Source: Ralstonia pickettii
Lineage (GTDB): Bacteria; Pseudomonadota; Gammaproteobacteria; Burkholderiales; Burkholderiaceae
DNA length: 64,000 bases
Direction of reading: 5' to 3'
NCBI RefSeq assembly: GCF_016466415.2
Contig: NZ_CP066771.1
Location: 3,162,001 to 3,226,000 of the forward strand
The notes beneath the pieces were generated by a model. The model saw nothing but the letters and a program-made list of their open reading frames with translations, was not told the DNA's origin and did no database searches. The stretch's first letter is position 1; each line of letters opens with the position of its first letter. The translations under genes and the position numbers were made by a program. Shown in pieces: positions 18,162-27,151 of the stretch.

Positions 18162-18417
18162 TGTGGATAACTCCGCCTGCAGCTGTGGATAACTACCGGC
18201 AAAGGCTGTTGGTTGTCTGTGGCTGCCCTGTCGACGGTGTGGGCACAAGTGACGGGGTTGCCAATCGGGCGATCGGAAAAACCAGCAAGCTATCCACCTG
18301 AGAGCACACGCGGTACCCGCTGTTTTGCTTGCAACAAGTGCTTGAACACAAAGCGCTTTTTTCACTTATCCACAGAAACTGTCCACCGTTATCTACTACT
18401 ACTATCTGTATACATAA
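18162..18417. promoter_or_regulatory. DnaA-box cluster with DnaA-trio-like element, copy A
   Basis: Perfect DnaA boxes: TGTGGATAA at 18162-18170 and 18184-18192, and TTATCCACA at 18366-18374. Weaker ones: CTATCCACC at 18290-18298 and CTGTCCACC at 18379-18387. Right after the last box comes GTTAT, then CTACTACTACTA, then an AT-rich tail TCTGTATACATAA. The complementary strand reads as repeated GAT triplets in 3'-to-5' direction, the pattern described for DnaA-trios in basal unwinding elements of bacterial origins. Bases 18382-18417 recur identically at 41705-41740. No dnaA, dnaN or rpmH is near, so this is not a canonical oriC neighbourhood. Confidence 0.75.
18382..18417 (+). repeat. 36-bp exact repeat, copy 1
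   Basis: Thirty-six bases identical to 41705-41740, in the same orientation, beginning TCCACCGTTAT and ending GTATACATAA. It includes the end of a DnaA-box-like sequence and four CTA triplets. Both copies are intergenic, lie downstream of a perfect DnaA box and are followed by A-rich DNA containing TAAACC. Confidence 0.95.
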
Positions 18418-18684
18418 GAAAAAAGGTAAACCAACCAGTCGACTGCGTCGAACCGATCAACGAGCAGACAAGCCAACCGCGAACCAGACCATCGAGCGCC
18501 AATATTGATGTGATGGGATCGCCTCGCAACGTAGCGCCCATGCGGGTTTACGGAACCCACATGCCACGCGCCGTTACAAAGCTCACGTGCCGACGCTGTT
18601 CGCATGCCGGTATCATGTCGCCCTTGGAGCCATCCCCCGGACGCTCTGTTGTGTGTTTTATCTACTCTTGAAGGGAGTCAAGCA

Positions 18685-18963
18685 ATGACGAAAACCGAAC
18701 TGATCGACGCCATCGCCAGCGGCGTAGACGGTCTGACCAAGGCCAAGGCCGAGCAGGCACTGAACGTGACGCTGCAAGCCATCATGGAATCCGTTGGCAA
18801 GGGCGATGCGGTCAGCCTTATCGGCTTTGGTACCTTCAGCCAAGGTGAGCGTGCGGAGCGTATGGCTCGCAACCCGCGCACCGGCGAAGAAATCAAGGTC
18901 GAAGCGGCCAAGACGGTCAAGTTCAAGGCCGGCCAGAAGTTCAAGGACGCTGTCAACGCCTGA
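18685..18963 (+). CDS. DNA-binding protein HU
   Basis: A 92-residue histone-like nucleoid protein that bends DNA as a dimer. It has the HU N-terminus MTKTELIDAIA, the helix LTKAKAEQALN, the core IGFGTFSQGERAERMARNPRTGEEI, with the DNA-binding arm carrying the conserved Arg-Asn-Pro motif, and the ending FKAGQKFKDAVN. The Shine-Dalgarno AAGGGAG lies about 9 nt before the ATG. It stands alone on the plus strand, downstream of the DnaA-box cluster and divergent from the SET-domain gene. Its paralogue status (HupA/HupB type) cannot be settled here. Confidence 0.95.
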   Translation: MTKTELIDAIASGVDGLTKAKAEQALNVTLQAIMESVGKGDAVSLIGFGTFSQGERAERMARNPRTGEEIKVEAAKTVKFKAGQKFKDAVNA

Positions 18964-19108
18964 TGCAATGACAGCCCTCGGCGCAGCCAGCCTGTCTGGT
19001 GAGCGCCAACGACGTGGCATGCCATTGCATGCGTGAATCGACCGCAGCACTGGCATACCACGTCGGAAGGCCTGTCTCCCCGTCAGGCCATCCCTTCTCC
19101 CCTCTTTC

Positions 19109-20056
19109 ATGTCCCGCCCTTTCCTGCGCAATTCGCTCGCTCTGCGCATTGCCCTGCCGCTTGTCCTGATCGCACCGGTCTTCTGGTTTGCCGGTTGTGC
19201 GACGCCGCCTGCGCGCCCGCAAGCCGAACCGCTACCCGACAACGAAGTCGTGCAGACGCGCCCGGGTGCCACACCGCGCGAAAAGATGATCGAGATTGCC
19301 CTGACCGAATGGGATCGGTGGGGGCGCCAAGTGGTGCGCGTGGGGCGCGACGATACGTATTGCGTAGCAGGCGGCGGTTTTCCTGACCAGCCGCAAGGCC
19401 GTTGGCTGACACCCGACGACCCGATGCCCACCCCGTCTGATGAAGGAAGCGGTACCGACATGCCGCTGCCCAAGGCAGTTGCCGAGCCTGCCGCACCTGC
19501 CCAGGCACCTTGCCTGCGTTATCCGGACGGCACGGGCGGCGAAGCCACCGCGCGCGGCTGCATGCTGGCCAAGCGCTACTGGGGCATTGTCGGCAAGACA
19601 CCGACCTGCCAGCAGTTGACCACCGGCGGCTGGGCGTGGTCTGCGGTGTTCATCTCGTGGATCATGCGCAAGGCCGGCCTGCAGAACGATCAATTCCTGA
19701 CCGGCGCTACGCATGCGGAATATGTGACCGACGCGCGCGATCATCTGCTCAGGCATCCCGCCTTTGTCCTTGAGCGCACACCGGCCGTGCCGCGTCCGGG
19801 CGACCTCATCTGCACCGCACGCGGCGCCGATCGCTTCATGACGGACCCGGCCGAAATCCAGGCCGGCAGAACGCCCATGCATTGCGATCTCGTCGTCGAG
19901 ATGGACCCGGTGCGCCATGAAGTGAAATCGATTGGCGGCAACGTGCAGCAATCCGCATCGATGAGCATTACCGAGTTGAATGACGCCAACCAGCTCGATC
20001 CGTACACGAATTCGGTCATGCAGTGGTTGGTGGTGCTGCGCAACCAGTTGCCCTAG
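19109..20056 (+). CDS. DUF2272 domain lipoprotein
   Basis: A 315-residue predicted lipoprotein: a signal peptide with lipobox WFAGC (Cys at about residue 30), then a domain matching DUF2272. The segment KTPTCQQLTTGGWAWSAVFISWIMRKAG, and a later HCDLVVEMDPVRHEV, resemble the Cys/His arrangement of CHAP-like or amidase-type folds, and DUF2272 has been linked to that superfamily; a peptidoglycan role is inference. No enzymatic partner is adjacent. It is 145 bp after the HU gene. Confidence 0.75.
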   Translation: MSRPFLRNSLALRIALPLVLIAPVFWFAGCATPPARPQAEPLPDNEVVQTRPGATPREKMIEIALTEWDRWGRQVVRVGRDDTYCVAGGGFPDQPQGRWLTPDDPMPTPSDEGSGTDMPLPKAVAEPAAPAQAPCLRYPDGTGGEATARGCMLAKRYWGIVGKTPTCQQLTTGGWAWSAVFISWIMRKAGLQNDQFLTGATHAEYVTDARDHLLRHPAFVLERTPAVPRPGDLICTARGADRFMTDPAEIQAGRTPMHCDLVVEMDPVRHEVKSIGGNVQQSASMSITELNDANQLDPYTNSVMQWLVVLRNQLP

Positions 20057-20168
20057 CAGACGGCAGATGTAACGTTGTTTGACGCCCGGCGCAAATTCAT
20101 TAACATGTGAATCACTTAAGCGCCGGCAACCCGACCGGCGCATGGCCCCTGCGATCAGGAGACAGGTC

Positions 20169-20993
20169 ATGACGGTGCTTTCGCTTTCGCCCGATTCCGG
20201 TTCGGACATCCAGGCCCATCGCCCGACTTGGTGCGGCCCAAGAGAATGGGGCGCGCGCGTGAAGCTGGCGGCGTGCTATCGCATCTTTGCGCAGCTGGGT
20301 TGGACCGAACTCATCTACAACCACATCACGCTGCGCCTGCAACCGGAAGACGGTGCGGATGACGATGACGGTCCGACCTTTCTGATCAATCCGTTTGGCC
20401 TGACCTATGCCGAGGTTTGCGCGTCGAACCTGGTGAAGATCGACCTGCAGGGCAACGTGCGGCGCACAGCGGGTCAGCCGGACTGGCCGGTCAACCCGGC
20501 GGGTTTTACCGTGCATGCCGCCATTCATGCCGGTATCCCGGGCGCGCACTGCGTGATGCACACCCACACGACCGCCGGCATGGCCGTGGCGTGCGCGCGC
20601 GACGGCTTGTCGATCAGCAATTTCTACGCGGCGCAACTGCACGGCAAGGTCGCGTATCACGACTTCGAGGGCATCACCGTGCATGCCGATGAAGGGCCGC
20701 GCCTGGTCAGGAACATCGGTGACAAGCCCGCGGTAATCTTGCGCAACCACGGACTGCTGGCCTGGGGTGATTCGATTGCGCGGGCGTTTGCGGTGCTGTG
20801 GCTGCTCAACCGCGCGTGCGAGATCCAGCTCGCTTCCACATCGATGGGCCCGGTGTTGGAGATTCCCGAAGCGATTGCGCGCAACTGCACGCGCGATTCG
20901 CTGCAGTTCAACCCAAACTTTGGCGCAGGCGAAGATGTGTTTGCGGCCCTCACCCGCACCATCGACCGCATCGATTCTTCCTACCGAACCTGA
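20169..20993 (+). CDS. Class II aldolase/adducin family protein
   Basis: A 274-residue protein of the class II aldolase/adducin family, zinc-dependent enzymes that cleave or epimerise sugar phosphates. The N-terminal GWTELIYNHITLRL segment, the metal-binding HTHTTAGMAVAC and the later RNHGLLAWG supply the three metal-ligand His residues. The start MTVLSLSP follows AGGAG; the longer frame begins 90 bp upstream. Family members of this subgroup in Burkholderiaceae are mostly uncharacterised. It is followed after 4 bp by a PanE-like reductase, so the two are an operon and may act in one pathway. Confidence 0.88.
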   Translation: MTVLSLSPDSGSDIQAHRPTWCGPREWGARVKLAACYRIFAQLGWTELIYNHITLRLQPEDGADDDDGPTFLINPFGLTYAEVCASNLVKIDLQGNVRRTAGQPDWPVNPAGFTVHAAIHAGIPGAHCVMHTHTTAGMAVACARDGLSISNFYAAQLHGKVAYHDFEGITVHADEGPRLVRNIGDKPAVILRNHGLLAWGDSIARAFAVLWLLNRACEIQLASTSMGPVLEIPEAIARNCTRDSLQFNPNFGAGEDVFAALTRTIDRIDSSYRT

Positions 20994-20997
20994 TCAC

Positions 20998-21975
20998 ATG
21001 ACACGCATTTGCATCGTGGGCGCCGGCGCGGTCGGCGGCTATCTTGGCGCAAAGCTCGCGCTGGCAGATCAACCGGTCAACGTGCTGGCACGCGGTGCGA
21101 CGCTTCAGGCATTGCGAGCCGAAGGACTGCGCCTGACCGAAGACGGCAACACACGCTCTGTGCCGGTGCACGCGAGTGACGACGCGCACGCGTTCGGTGT
21201 GCAGGACGTCGTGATCGTTGCTGTAAAAGCTCCCGCCATGGAAAGCGTGGCGCAAGGCATTGCTCCGCTCATCGGCCCCGAGACCTGTGTGGTGGTCGCG
21301 ATGAACGGCGTGCCATGGTGGTTCTTTGACCGGCACGGGCCGCTGGAAGGCCTGCGCCTGCAATCGGTGGATCCACACGGACGCATCGCGCAAGCCATTC
21401 CAACGAAGAACGTACTGGGTTGCGTGGTGCATCTGACGTGTTCAACGGCGGCACCAGGACACGTACGTCATGGGTTCGGCAAACGATTGATTCTTGGCGA
21501 ACCCACAGGCGGCATCTCACCGCGCCTGGGTGCACTCGGTGCGCTCTTTGAACGCGCTGGTTTGCAGATCGAACGCAGCGAAGCCATTCAACGCGATATC
21601 TGGTTCAAGCTGTGGGGCAACATGACGATGAACCCGGTGTCGGTGCTCACGGGCGCGACGTGCGATCGCATTCTCGATGATCCGCTGGTCAGCGCGTTTT
21701 GCCTCGGCGTCATGGAAGAGGCCAAAGCAATTGGTGCGCGCATCGGCTGCCCGATCGAGCAGAGCGGCGAAGAACGCAGCGCGGTGACGCGTCAACTCGG
21801 CGCGTTCAAGACGTCGATGCTGCAGGATGCAGAGGCCGGACGCGGCCCGCTGGAGATCGATGCGCTGGTGGCGTCGGTGCGAGAGATCGGCCAGCATGTG
21901 GGCGTGCCGACGCCGCAGATTGATGCCCTGCTGGGTCTGGTGCGCCTGCACGCCCAGACCCGCGGGCTTTACTGA
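20998..21975 (+). CDS. 2-dehydropantoate 2-reductase family protein (PanE/ApbA-like)
   Basis: A 325-residue NADPH-dependent reductase of the ketopantoate reductase family. It starts with the dinucleotide motif CIVGAGAVGGYLGAKLA, has the middle block DVVIVAVKAPAMESVAQGI, and the catalytic Lys segment IWFKLWGNMTMNPVSVLTGATC. It sits 4 bp behind the class II aldolase gene. Genomes often hold several PanE paralogues, so pantothenate synthesis is not certain; reduction of an aldolase product is an alternative suggested by the operon. Confidence 0.85.
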   Translation: MTRICIVGAGAVGGYLGAKLALADQPVNVLARGATLQALRAEGLRLTEDGNTRSVPVHASDDAHAFGVQDVVIVAVKAPAMESVAQGIAPLIGPETCVVVAMNGVPWWFFDRHGPLEGLRLQSVDPHGRIAQAIPTKNVLGCVVHLTCSTAAPGHVRHGFGKRLILGEPTGGISPRLGALGALFERAGLQIERSEAIQRDIWFKLWGNMTMNPVSVLTGATCDRILDDPLVSAFCLGVMEEAKAIGARIGCPIEQSGEERSAVTRQLGAFKTSMLQDAEAGRGPLEIDALVASVREIGQHVGVPTPQIDALLGLVRLHAQTRGLY

Positions 21976-21988
21976 GGAGAACGCTGTA

Positions 21989-22792
21989 TTACGGCGCGAG
22001 CGCAGGATGCTTCAGCGCATGTGCCGTTTCAATCCACTGCTGGTGATACGCGGCATCGTCGCGCTTGAGACCCAGTTCGCCGTTCTGATACGCCATCGCC
22101 AAGGCTTGCACGGCCTCCGGCAATTCGTGTTCGGCGGCGTCCTGGTACAACGCCAGCGCGCGGGCTTCATCGCGTGGCACACCATCACCGTCGCGGTAGG
22201 CATTCGCCAGCATGAACATCGCTGCCGGAATCTCGTGGCGGGCAGCACGATCAAACCAGTGTGCAGCCTGCGTTGTGTCGACAGCCGTGCCGTAGCCGCT
22301 GCGATACATCACGCCCAGGTAGTACGCCGCGGCCGCGTCGCCCTTGTCAGCGGATTGACGCAGCAGGCGCAGCGCACGCGGGTAGTCGCGTTCCACACCG
22401 CCGGTACCGAGCAGCAGCGCCTTGCCCAGCGATAACTGCGCACGCGCATCGCTCGATGCAGCGGTTTCCAGCCAGCGCATCCCCTCGTTCCGCAAGGCGC
22501 CGTCGTGCGCGCTGAGCAAGGCTTCGCCCAACGCTGACTGCGCCGGCACGGAGCCGCTGCGTGCGCGCTGACGCAATTGCTGCAGCGCCTCGGGCTCCAT
22601 CGCTTGCACGACCATTGCGCGCCACGATTCCAGCTGCGTGGCATCGACGGCGGGTACCTGGCGCGCATGCGACAGCCAACCGCCGGCCGCCACGATGATC
22701 GCCAGCGCCGCGGCCACGGTGAGCATCGGCACCGACTGTCGCGGAGATTCCATGGCCGGTGCACCCGCCCATGCGGAACGAAGAGATGGCAT
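21989..22792 (-). CDS. Sel1-like repeat protein, membrane-anchored
   Basis: A 267-residue protein with one N-terminal membrane segment (VPMLTVAAALAIIVAAGGWL, about residues 21-40) and then about four Sel1-like repeats: ALGEALLSAHDG, LSLGKALLLGTGGVERDYPRA, YYLGVMYRSGYGTAVDTTQA, FMLANAYRDGDGVPRDEARA. These 36-residue helical hairpins usually mediate protein contacts in the periplasm. AGGAG lies upstream of the first Met. It follows the CpdB-like gene by 13 bp on the same strand, so they are probably co-transcribed. The partner is unknown. Confidence 0.85.
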   Translation of the reverse strand: MPSLRSAWAGAPAMESPRQSVPMLTVAAALAIIVAAGGWLSHARQVPAVDATQLESWRAMVVQAMEPEALQQLRQRARSGSVPAQSALGEALLSAHDGALRNEGMRWLETAASSDARAQLSLGKALLLGTGGVERDYPRALRLLRQSADKGDAAAAYYLGVMYRSGYGTAVDTTQAAHWFDRAARHEIPAAMFMLANAYRDGDGVPRDEARALALYQDAAEHELPEAVQALAMAYQNGELGLKRDDAAYHQQWIETAHALKHPALAP

Positions 22793-22805
22793 CGTCGGCT
22801 CCTGC

Positions 22806-24860
22806 TTACTGCGTCAGGTCGATCTGGTACACCGCCAAGCCCTTGCCCGAACCGTCATCCGCAGCCACCTGTGTGACGTTGGTGATGCCGGCGGCCGTGG
22901 CGCTGGCCAGCTTGTTGGGCGCAGACGTGAACTGCACCTGCGCCACCGAGCTCGCCAGCTTCGTGAAGCGCCAGCTGCGCTGCGAGCCGTTCGTCGCCCG
23001 CTTCACGCTGCCGATCTTCTTGATGTAGCTGATCAGCACGTCGCGGTTGGCATCGGGCGACGCATAGATCGTCTTGCTGCCATCCAGGCCGGGGAAGTTG
23101 CCGCCGCCGCTTGCGCGGTAGTTGTTGGTCGCCACGATGAACTGCGCTGCCGGGTCGAGCGCCACGCCTTTGTACATCAGGTTCTTGATGCGGCTACCGA
23201 CCGGCTGCGTGACGTCAATCTCATACGTCAGGTCCGGCGTGGTGAACATGTCGAAGTTGTAGCCCGGGAACGTACTCACCAGCTTCTGCACCGTCGCTTG
23301 TGTCGGGTCGATGGTGTTGAAGCGCTTGGCTGCCGTCTCCAGCCAGTTCTTGATGTCGGAGCCCGCCACCTTCACCGCGTAGACCGTGTTCGGATACAGA
23401 TACAGGTCGGCTGCGTTGTTGATCGCCAGCGGGCCGGCTGCAACATCGGTGAAATCCGTACCGCCGCCAAAGCCGCTCTTGAACGGCGCGCTCACCGACA
23501 GCACCGGCAGCGACGCGTACTGCGGCAGGTTCGCCTGGATGTACGCCGACACGTAATCGGCCTGCGCCTGGTTCACGATCTCGATCGCACCCGGGTCGCC
23601 CACATCGGCAAAGTACGTGCTCATGTTGAAGTCGGTACTGCCCACCGGCGTCTTCACGTAGTTGATCGTCGCCTGGTGTTCGGTGGCGATGGCGGCCGAG
23701 ACCGTCGGGTCGGCCGCAATGTACGTCTTGTCGGCGTTCTGAATCGAGCGCGCTTCCACCGTGGTCTGCGTCTTGTCCACGGCCCAGTTCGTGCCGTTGA
23801 ACGTCAGGCCCAGCTTGATCACGCCGAGGTGCTTGCCCCAGTAGTTGGCCATTACAGTCGGCACGCCGTTCACGGTGCCGGCCACCTTGTCCACACCCGG
23901 CAGGTTGAACTGGCTGACCGTGCTCTTTGCATCCGGGAAGAGCTGGTGCGAGTGGCCGATCAACATGGCGTCGATGCCCGGCACGGTGGATAGCCACCAG
24001 CTGCCGTTTTCCATCGTCGGCGAATACGTCGAGTTATCCAGCCCGCCGTGCGAAATCGCGACCACCAGGTCGGCGCCCTTTGCGCGCATCTCGGGGATGT
24101 ACTTGGCCGCCGTTTCCTTGATGCCGACCGTATAGACCTTGCCGTCGAGCCAGCGCTTGTCCCAGCTCGTGATGGTGGGCGGCGTGAAGCTGATGATGCC
24201 GACCTTGACCGGTGCGCTGATCGTGCTGCCATCCGGCGCCGTGGCGGTTACCGTCTTGGTGATGATCGTGTACGGCTGGAAGAGCGGCGCGTTGGTCTTC
24301 GCGCTCACCACGTTGGCCAGCACCTGCGGGAAGGCCGGGCCTGCGCATTTCTTCTGCGTGGCCGGATCGGGCAGACCATCGACGTTGAACGTATTGCCCG
24401 TAACCTGCGACAGATACGGCAGGCCATAGTTGAACTCGTGGTTCCCGATACCGCCGCCGTCGTACTTGGCGGCGTTCATTACCTTGTAGATCGCCAGCGT
24501 CTGGTCGCAGGTGATGGGGCTCACCATGGCCTGGTAATCCGACAGCGCGGTGCCCTGGATGGTGTCGCCGTTGTCCAGCAGCAGCGTATTCGGGAATTGC
24601 GTGCGCGCCTGATTGATGAGCGTCGCCACGCGCTCGAAGCCGAGCGAATTGTCGGCAGCAAGCTTGAAGTAGTCGTACGACAGCACGTTCGTGTGCAGGT
24701 CGGTCGTTTCCAGCACGGCCAGCGTGGCCTTGGTGCCCGCGGGGGCAGCGCTGGCGGCAGGCGTGGTCGGAGTATCGTCGCTGCCGCCACAGGCAGCCAG
24801 CGACATCGACAAGAAAACAGCAAGCGGCAATGCCGCCGAACACAATGGTCGGACTCGCAT
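22806..24860 (-). CDS. cpdB: Periplasmic 2',3'-cyclic-nucleotide phosphodiesterase/3'-nucleotidase-like lipoprotein (CpdB-like)
   Basis: A 684-residue calcineurin-like metallophosphoesterase with a C-terminal 5'-nucleotidase domain. It begins with a lipoprotein signal (lipobox SLAAC). Metal-binding motifs are in order: LETTDLHTN (DxH), LDNGDTIQG (GD), GGIGNHEFNYG (GNHE), SHGG and GHSH. The C-terminal domain has TNNYRASGGGNFPGL, a nucleotide-binding block of the family. The family hydrolyses extracytoplasmic 2',3'-cyclic nucleotides and 3'-nucleotides for scavenging. Most CpdB proteins are soluble periplasmic; the lipobox here suggests membrane anchoring. Confidence 0.88.
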   Translation of the reverse strand: MRVRPLCSAALPLAVFLSMSLAACGGSDDTPTTPAASAAPAGTKATLAVLETTDLHTNVLSYDYFKLAADNSLGFERVATLINQARTQFPNTLLLDNGDTIQGTALSDYQAMVSPITCDQTLAIYKVMNAAKYDGGGIGNHEFNYGLPYLSQVTGNTFNVDGLPDPATQKKCAGPAFPQVLANVVSAKTNAPLFQPYTIITKTVTATAPDGSTISAPVKVGIISFTPPTITSWDKRWLDGKVYTVGIKETAAKYIPEMRAKGADLVVAISHGGLDNSTYSPTMENGSWWLSTVPGIDAMLIGHSHQLFPDAKSTVSQFNLPGVDKVAGTVNGVPTVMANYWGKHLGVIKLGLTFNGTNWAVDKTQTTVEARSIQNADKTYIAADPTVSAAIATEHQATINYVKTPVGSTDFNMSTYFADVGDPGAIEIVNQAQADYVSAYIQANLPQYASLPVLSVSAPFKSGFGGGTDFTDVAAGPLAINNAADLYLYPNTVYAVKVAGSDIKNWLETAAKRFNTIDPTQATVQKLVSTFPGYNFDMFTTPDLTYEIDVTQPVGSRIKNLMYKGVALDPAAQFIVATNNYRASGGGNFPGLDGSKTIYASPDANRDVLISYIKKIGSVKRATNGSQRSWRFTKLASSVAQVQFTSAPNKLASATAAGITNVTQVAADDGSGKGLAVYQIDLTQ

Positions 24861-25209
24861 GAACTTCTCCCTGAAGTCTATTTTTTGGTATGCGAACTAC
24901 GGACTGCGGATTGCGAAATGCGATTGCTGCTGAAGCGAATGACACGCAGACGCGCACGCAGAATCGGGGGAACCGTTTGCGCAACGCGAGAGGACAACAG
25001 ACTGGACCGGGGGGCTCAGGAGCCGAGAAGTATCGAAAGCGCGCATGACGATGCCGTGACCGTCGGATGACATTTGCGCGTGGCGCCCGCCATGCGGAGA
25101 TCGGCGCCGGCTGTGCGTCTCAGCCGGGTGGCGGATCGGCGGCCCCAAAAAATTCAAGGCGCTTCGTCAACAACGTTAGAATGAGCCCATTTTTCCGCGT
25201 AGCCGTTCT
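24861..25209. other. 349-bp intergenic region between cpdB-like gene and minC
   Basis: Divergent spacer. A possible minC promoter lies at 25153-25182 (TTCAAG, 18 bp, TAGAAT). The remainder, rich in G/A around 24880-25060, shows no convincing gene, hairpin or repeat. Confidence 0.6.
25153..25182 (+). promoter_or_regulatory. Candidate sigma-70 promoter of minCDE
   Basis: TTCAAG (25153-25158) and TAGAAT (25177-25182) separated by 18 bp, ending 27 bp before the minC start. The -10 matches 5 of 6 consensus bases; the -35 is weak. Confidence 0.4.
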
Positions 25210-26004
25210 ATGTCCCAGAAGAAAGCGCCGCTGTTCGAGATCCGCAGCGGCACCGTCGATGCCCTGCTGCTGTCGCCGCGCACCGCCGACATGGACGCCC
25301 TGGCCGCCGAACTCACGCGACGCTTTGCCGACACGCCGGAGTTTTTCTCCAACGACGTGATTGCCATCGATGTGCGCCGCCTGGCCGCAGACGAGCGTCT
25401 GCCCATCGACCGTTTGGTGGAGACCCTGACCGCGCTGCGTGCCCGCGCGATCGGCGTGGTCGCCAGCCCCGAACAGGCCGAATGGGCCCAGGCTTTCGGC
25501 CTGCCGCTGCTCGACAGCCACGGCCGCCGCCCGCGCGGCGGGAATGACGCCAAAGATGCCGACCGCAATGACGCGCAGGACGCACCGGATGCGCCCGAGC
25601 ACGCCCAAGCCGCTGAAGCCCCCGCCTCCACCCCTGCCGTTCCTGCCGCCGATGCCGTGGCAATGCAGCCGGGCACGATGATCGTCGATCGCCCGCTGCG
25701 CTCCGGCCAGCGCATTTATGCGCGCGGCGACCTCGTCGTGCTCGACCTGGTGAGCGACGGCGCCGAGGTGATCGCCGAGGGCAACATCTACGTGTATGCC
25801 TCGCTGCGCGGCCGTGCGCTGGCAGGTGTGAAGGGCAACCTGGACGCGCGCATCTTCTGCACGTGCCTGGAGCCCCAACTGATTTCCATCGCCGGGATCT
25901 ACCGCACCGGCGAAACCCCGTGGCCCGACGCCTACGCCAGCAAGCCTGCGCAGGTCCGGCTCGCGGACAACACGCTGGTTTTCGAACCGTTGCGGATGAA
26001 GTGA
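25210..26004 (+). CDS. minC: Septum site-determining protein MinC
   Basis: A 264-residue inhibitor of FtsZ ring assembly. It has an N-terminal FtsZ-binding domain (about residues 1-110), a Pro/Ala-rich linker (about 105-150) longer than in E. coli, and a C-terminal beta-helix with the MinD-binding region [26 protein letters not shown] and [12 protein letters not shown]. minD follows after 44 bp. With MinD it blocks division away from midcell. Confidence 0.95.
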   Translation: MSQKKAPLFEIRSGTVDALLLSPRTADMDALAAELTRRFADTPEFFSNDVIAIDVRRLAADERLPIDRLVETLTALRARAIGVVASPEQAEWAQAFGLPLLDSHGRRPRGGNDAKDADRNDAQDAPDAPEHAQAAEAPASTPAVPAADAVAMQPGTMIVDRPLRSGQRIYARGDLVVLDLVSDGAEVIAEGNIYVYASLRGRALAGVKGNLDARIFCTCLEPQLISIAGIYRTGETPWPDAYASKPAQVRLADNTLVFEPLRMK

Positions 26005-26048
26005 CGCACCCCGTGCGCCGAGCGATTTAACTTACAGAGTTACGAGCC

Positions 26049-26867
26049 ATGACCAAGATCATCGTAGTCACCTCCGGCAAGGGCGGTGTCGGCAAGACGA
26101 CCACCAGTGCGGCGTTTTCCGCCGGCCTTGCGCTGCGCGGCCACAAGACCGCCGTCATCGATTTCGACGTCGGCCTGCGCAACCTCGACCTCATCATGGG
26201 CTGCGAGCGCCGCGTCGTGTACGACCTGATCAACGTGATCCACGGTGAGGCCAACCTGAACCAGGCCCTCATCAAGGACAAGAAGTGCGAGAACCTGTTC
26301 ATCCTCCCCGCCTCGCAAACGCGCGACAAGGATGCGCTCACGCGTGAAGGCGTCGAGAAGGTGATCGAAGGCCTGAAGGAAATGGGCTTCGAGTACATCG
26401 TCTGCGATTCGCCGGCCGGTATCGAATCGGGCGCGCTGATGGCGATGTACTTTGCCGACGAGGCGATCGTCGTGACGAATCCGGAAGTCTCTTCGGTGCG
26501 TGACTCCGATCGCATCCTGGGCATCCTGTCCTCCAAGTCGCGCCGCGCGGTGGAAGGCAAGGAGCCGATCAAGGAGCACCTGCTGCTCACGCGCTACAAC
26601 CCGAAGCGCGTGTCCGAAGGCGAGATGCTGTCGCTGACCGACATCCAGGAAATCCTGCGCATCAAGCTGATTGGCGTGATTCCGGAATCCGAAGCTGTGC
26701 TGCAGGCGTCCAACCAGGGCCTGCCCGCCATCCACCTGGAAGGCTCGGACGTCGCCAACGCATACCACGATGTGATCGACCGCTTCCTGGGCAAGGAGAA
26801 GGAGCTGCGCTACGTCGAATACAACAAGCCGGGCTTCCTGCAGCGCCTGTTCGGCGGCGGAAAATAA
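26049..26867 (+). CDS. minD: Septum site-determining ATPase MinD
   Basis: A 272-residue deviant Walker ATPase that dimerises on the membrane with ATP and recruits MinC. The deviant Walker [10 protein letters not shown] (residues 10-18, signature Lys11) and the Walker A' [10 protein letters not shown] are clear. The C-terminal amphipathic membrane-targeting helix is visible as [12 protein letters not shown]. It is flanked closely by minC and minE, in the usual order. Confidence 0.97.
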   Translation: MTKIIVVTSGKGGVGKTTTSAAFSAGLALRGHKTAVIDFDVGLRNLDLIMGCERRVVYDLINVIHGEANLNQALIKDKKCENLFILPASQTRDKDALTREGVEKVIEGLKEMGFEYIVCDSPAGIESGALMAMYFADEAIVVTNPEVSSVRDSDRILGILSSKSRRAVEGKEPIKEHLLLTRYNPKRVSEGEMLSLTDIQEILRIKLIGVIPESEAVLQASNQGLPAIHLEGSDVANAYHDVIDRFLGKEKELRYVEYNKPGFLQRLFGGGK

Positions 26868-26881
26868 GGAGACGCACATCC

Positions 26882-27136
26882 ATGTCGATTCTGTCTTTCC
26901 TGCTCGGCGAGAAGAAGAAGACTGCAAGCGTTGCCAAAGAGCGCCTGCAGATCATCCTCGCCCATGAACGTACCGCCAGCGGTGCGCCCGCCGACTACCT
27001 GCCCGCGCTGCAACGCGAGCTGGTGGCTGTGATCTCGAAGTACGTGAAGATCGGCAACGACGACATCAAGGTCAACCTCGAGCGCCAGGACAACCTGGAA
27101 GTGCTTGAGGTGAAGATCGAGATTCCGCAGGCCTGA
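26882..27136 (+). CDS. minE: Cell division topological specificity factor MinE
   Basis: An 84-residue protein that stimulates MinD ATPase and drives pole-to-pole oscillation. It has the N-terminal membrane-targeting and MinD-binding part ([25 protein letters not shown]) and the C-terminal dimerisation domain ([20 protein letters not shown]). GGAG lies about 12 nt upstream of the start. It ends the minCDE operon and is convergent with the citrate-synthase-like gene. Confidence 0.97.
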   Translation: MSILSFLLGEKKKTASVAKERLQIILAHERTASGAPADYLPALQRELVAVISKYVKIGNDDIKVNLERQDNLEVLEVKIEIPQA

Positions 27137-27151
27137 TCTCGGCCTGCGTCG

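Larger units (their letters stand above)
18052..18684. other. 633-bp intergenic region between the SET gene and HU, with DnaA boxes
   Basis: No gene is supported here. The first 370 bp hold three perfect 9-mer DnaA boxes and weaker ones, followed by the DnaA-trio-like repeat (separate entry). From about 18420 to 18684 I see no further clear structure; a possible -10 (TATCAT, 18611-18616) lies 74 bp before HU, but no good -35 matches it. AAGGGAG, about 9 nt before the HU start, is its Shine-Dalgarno. Confidence 0.7.

Noticed and set aside
18162-18417. The true chromosomal origin of replication
   Set aside because: The usual neighbours (dnaA, dnaN, gyrB, rpmH) are absent, and an equivalent element exists at 41.5-41.7 kb, so a unique oriC is not supported.
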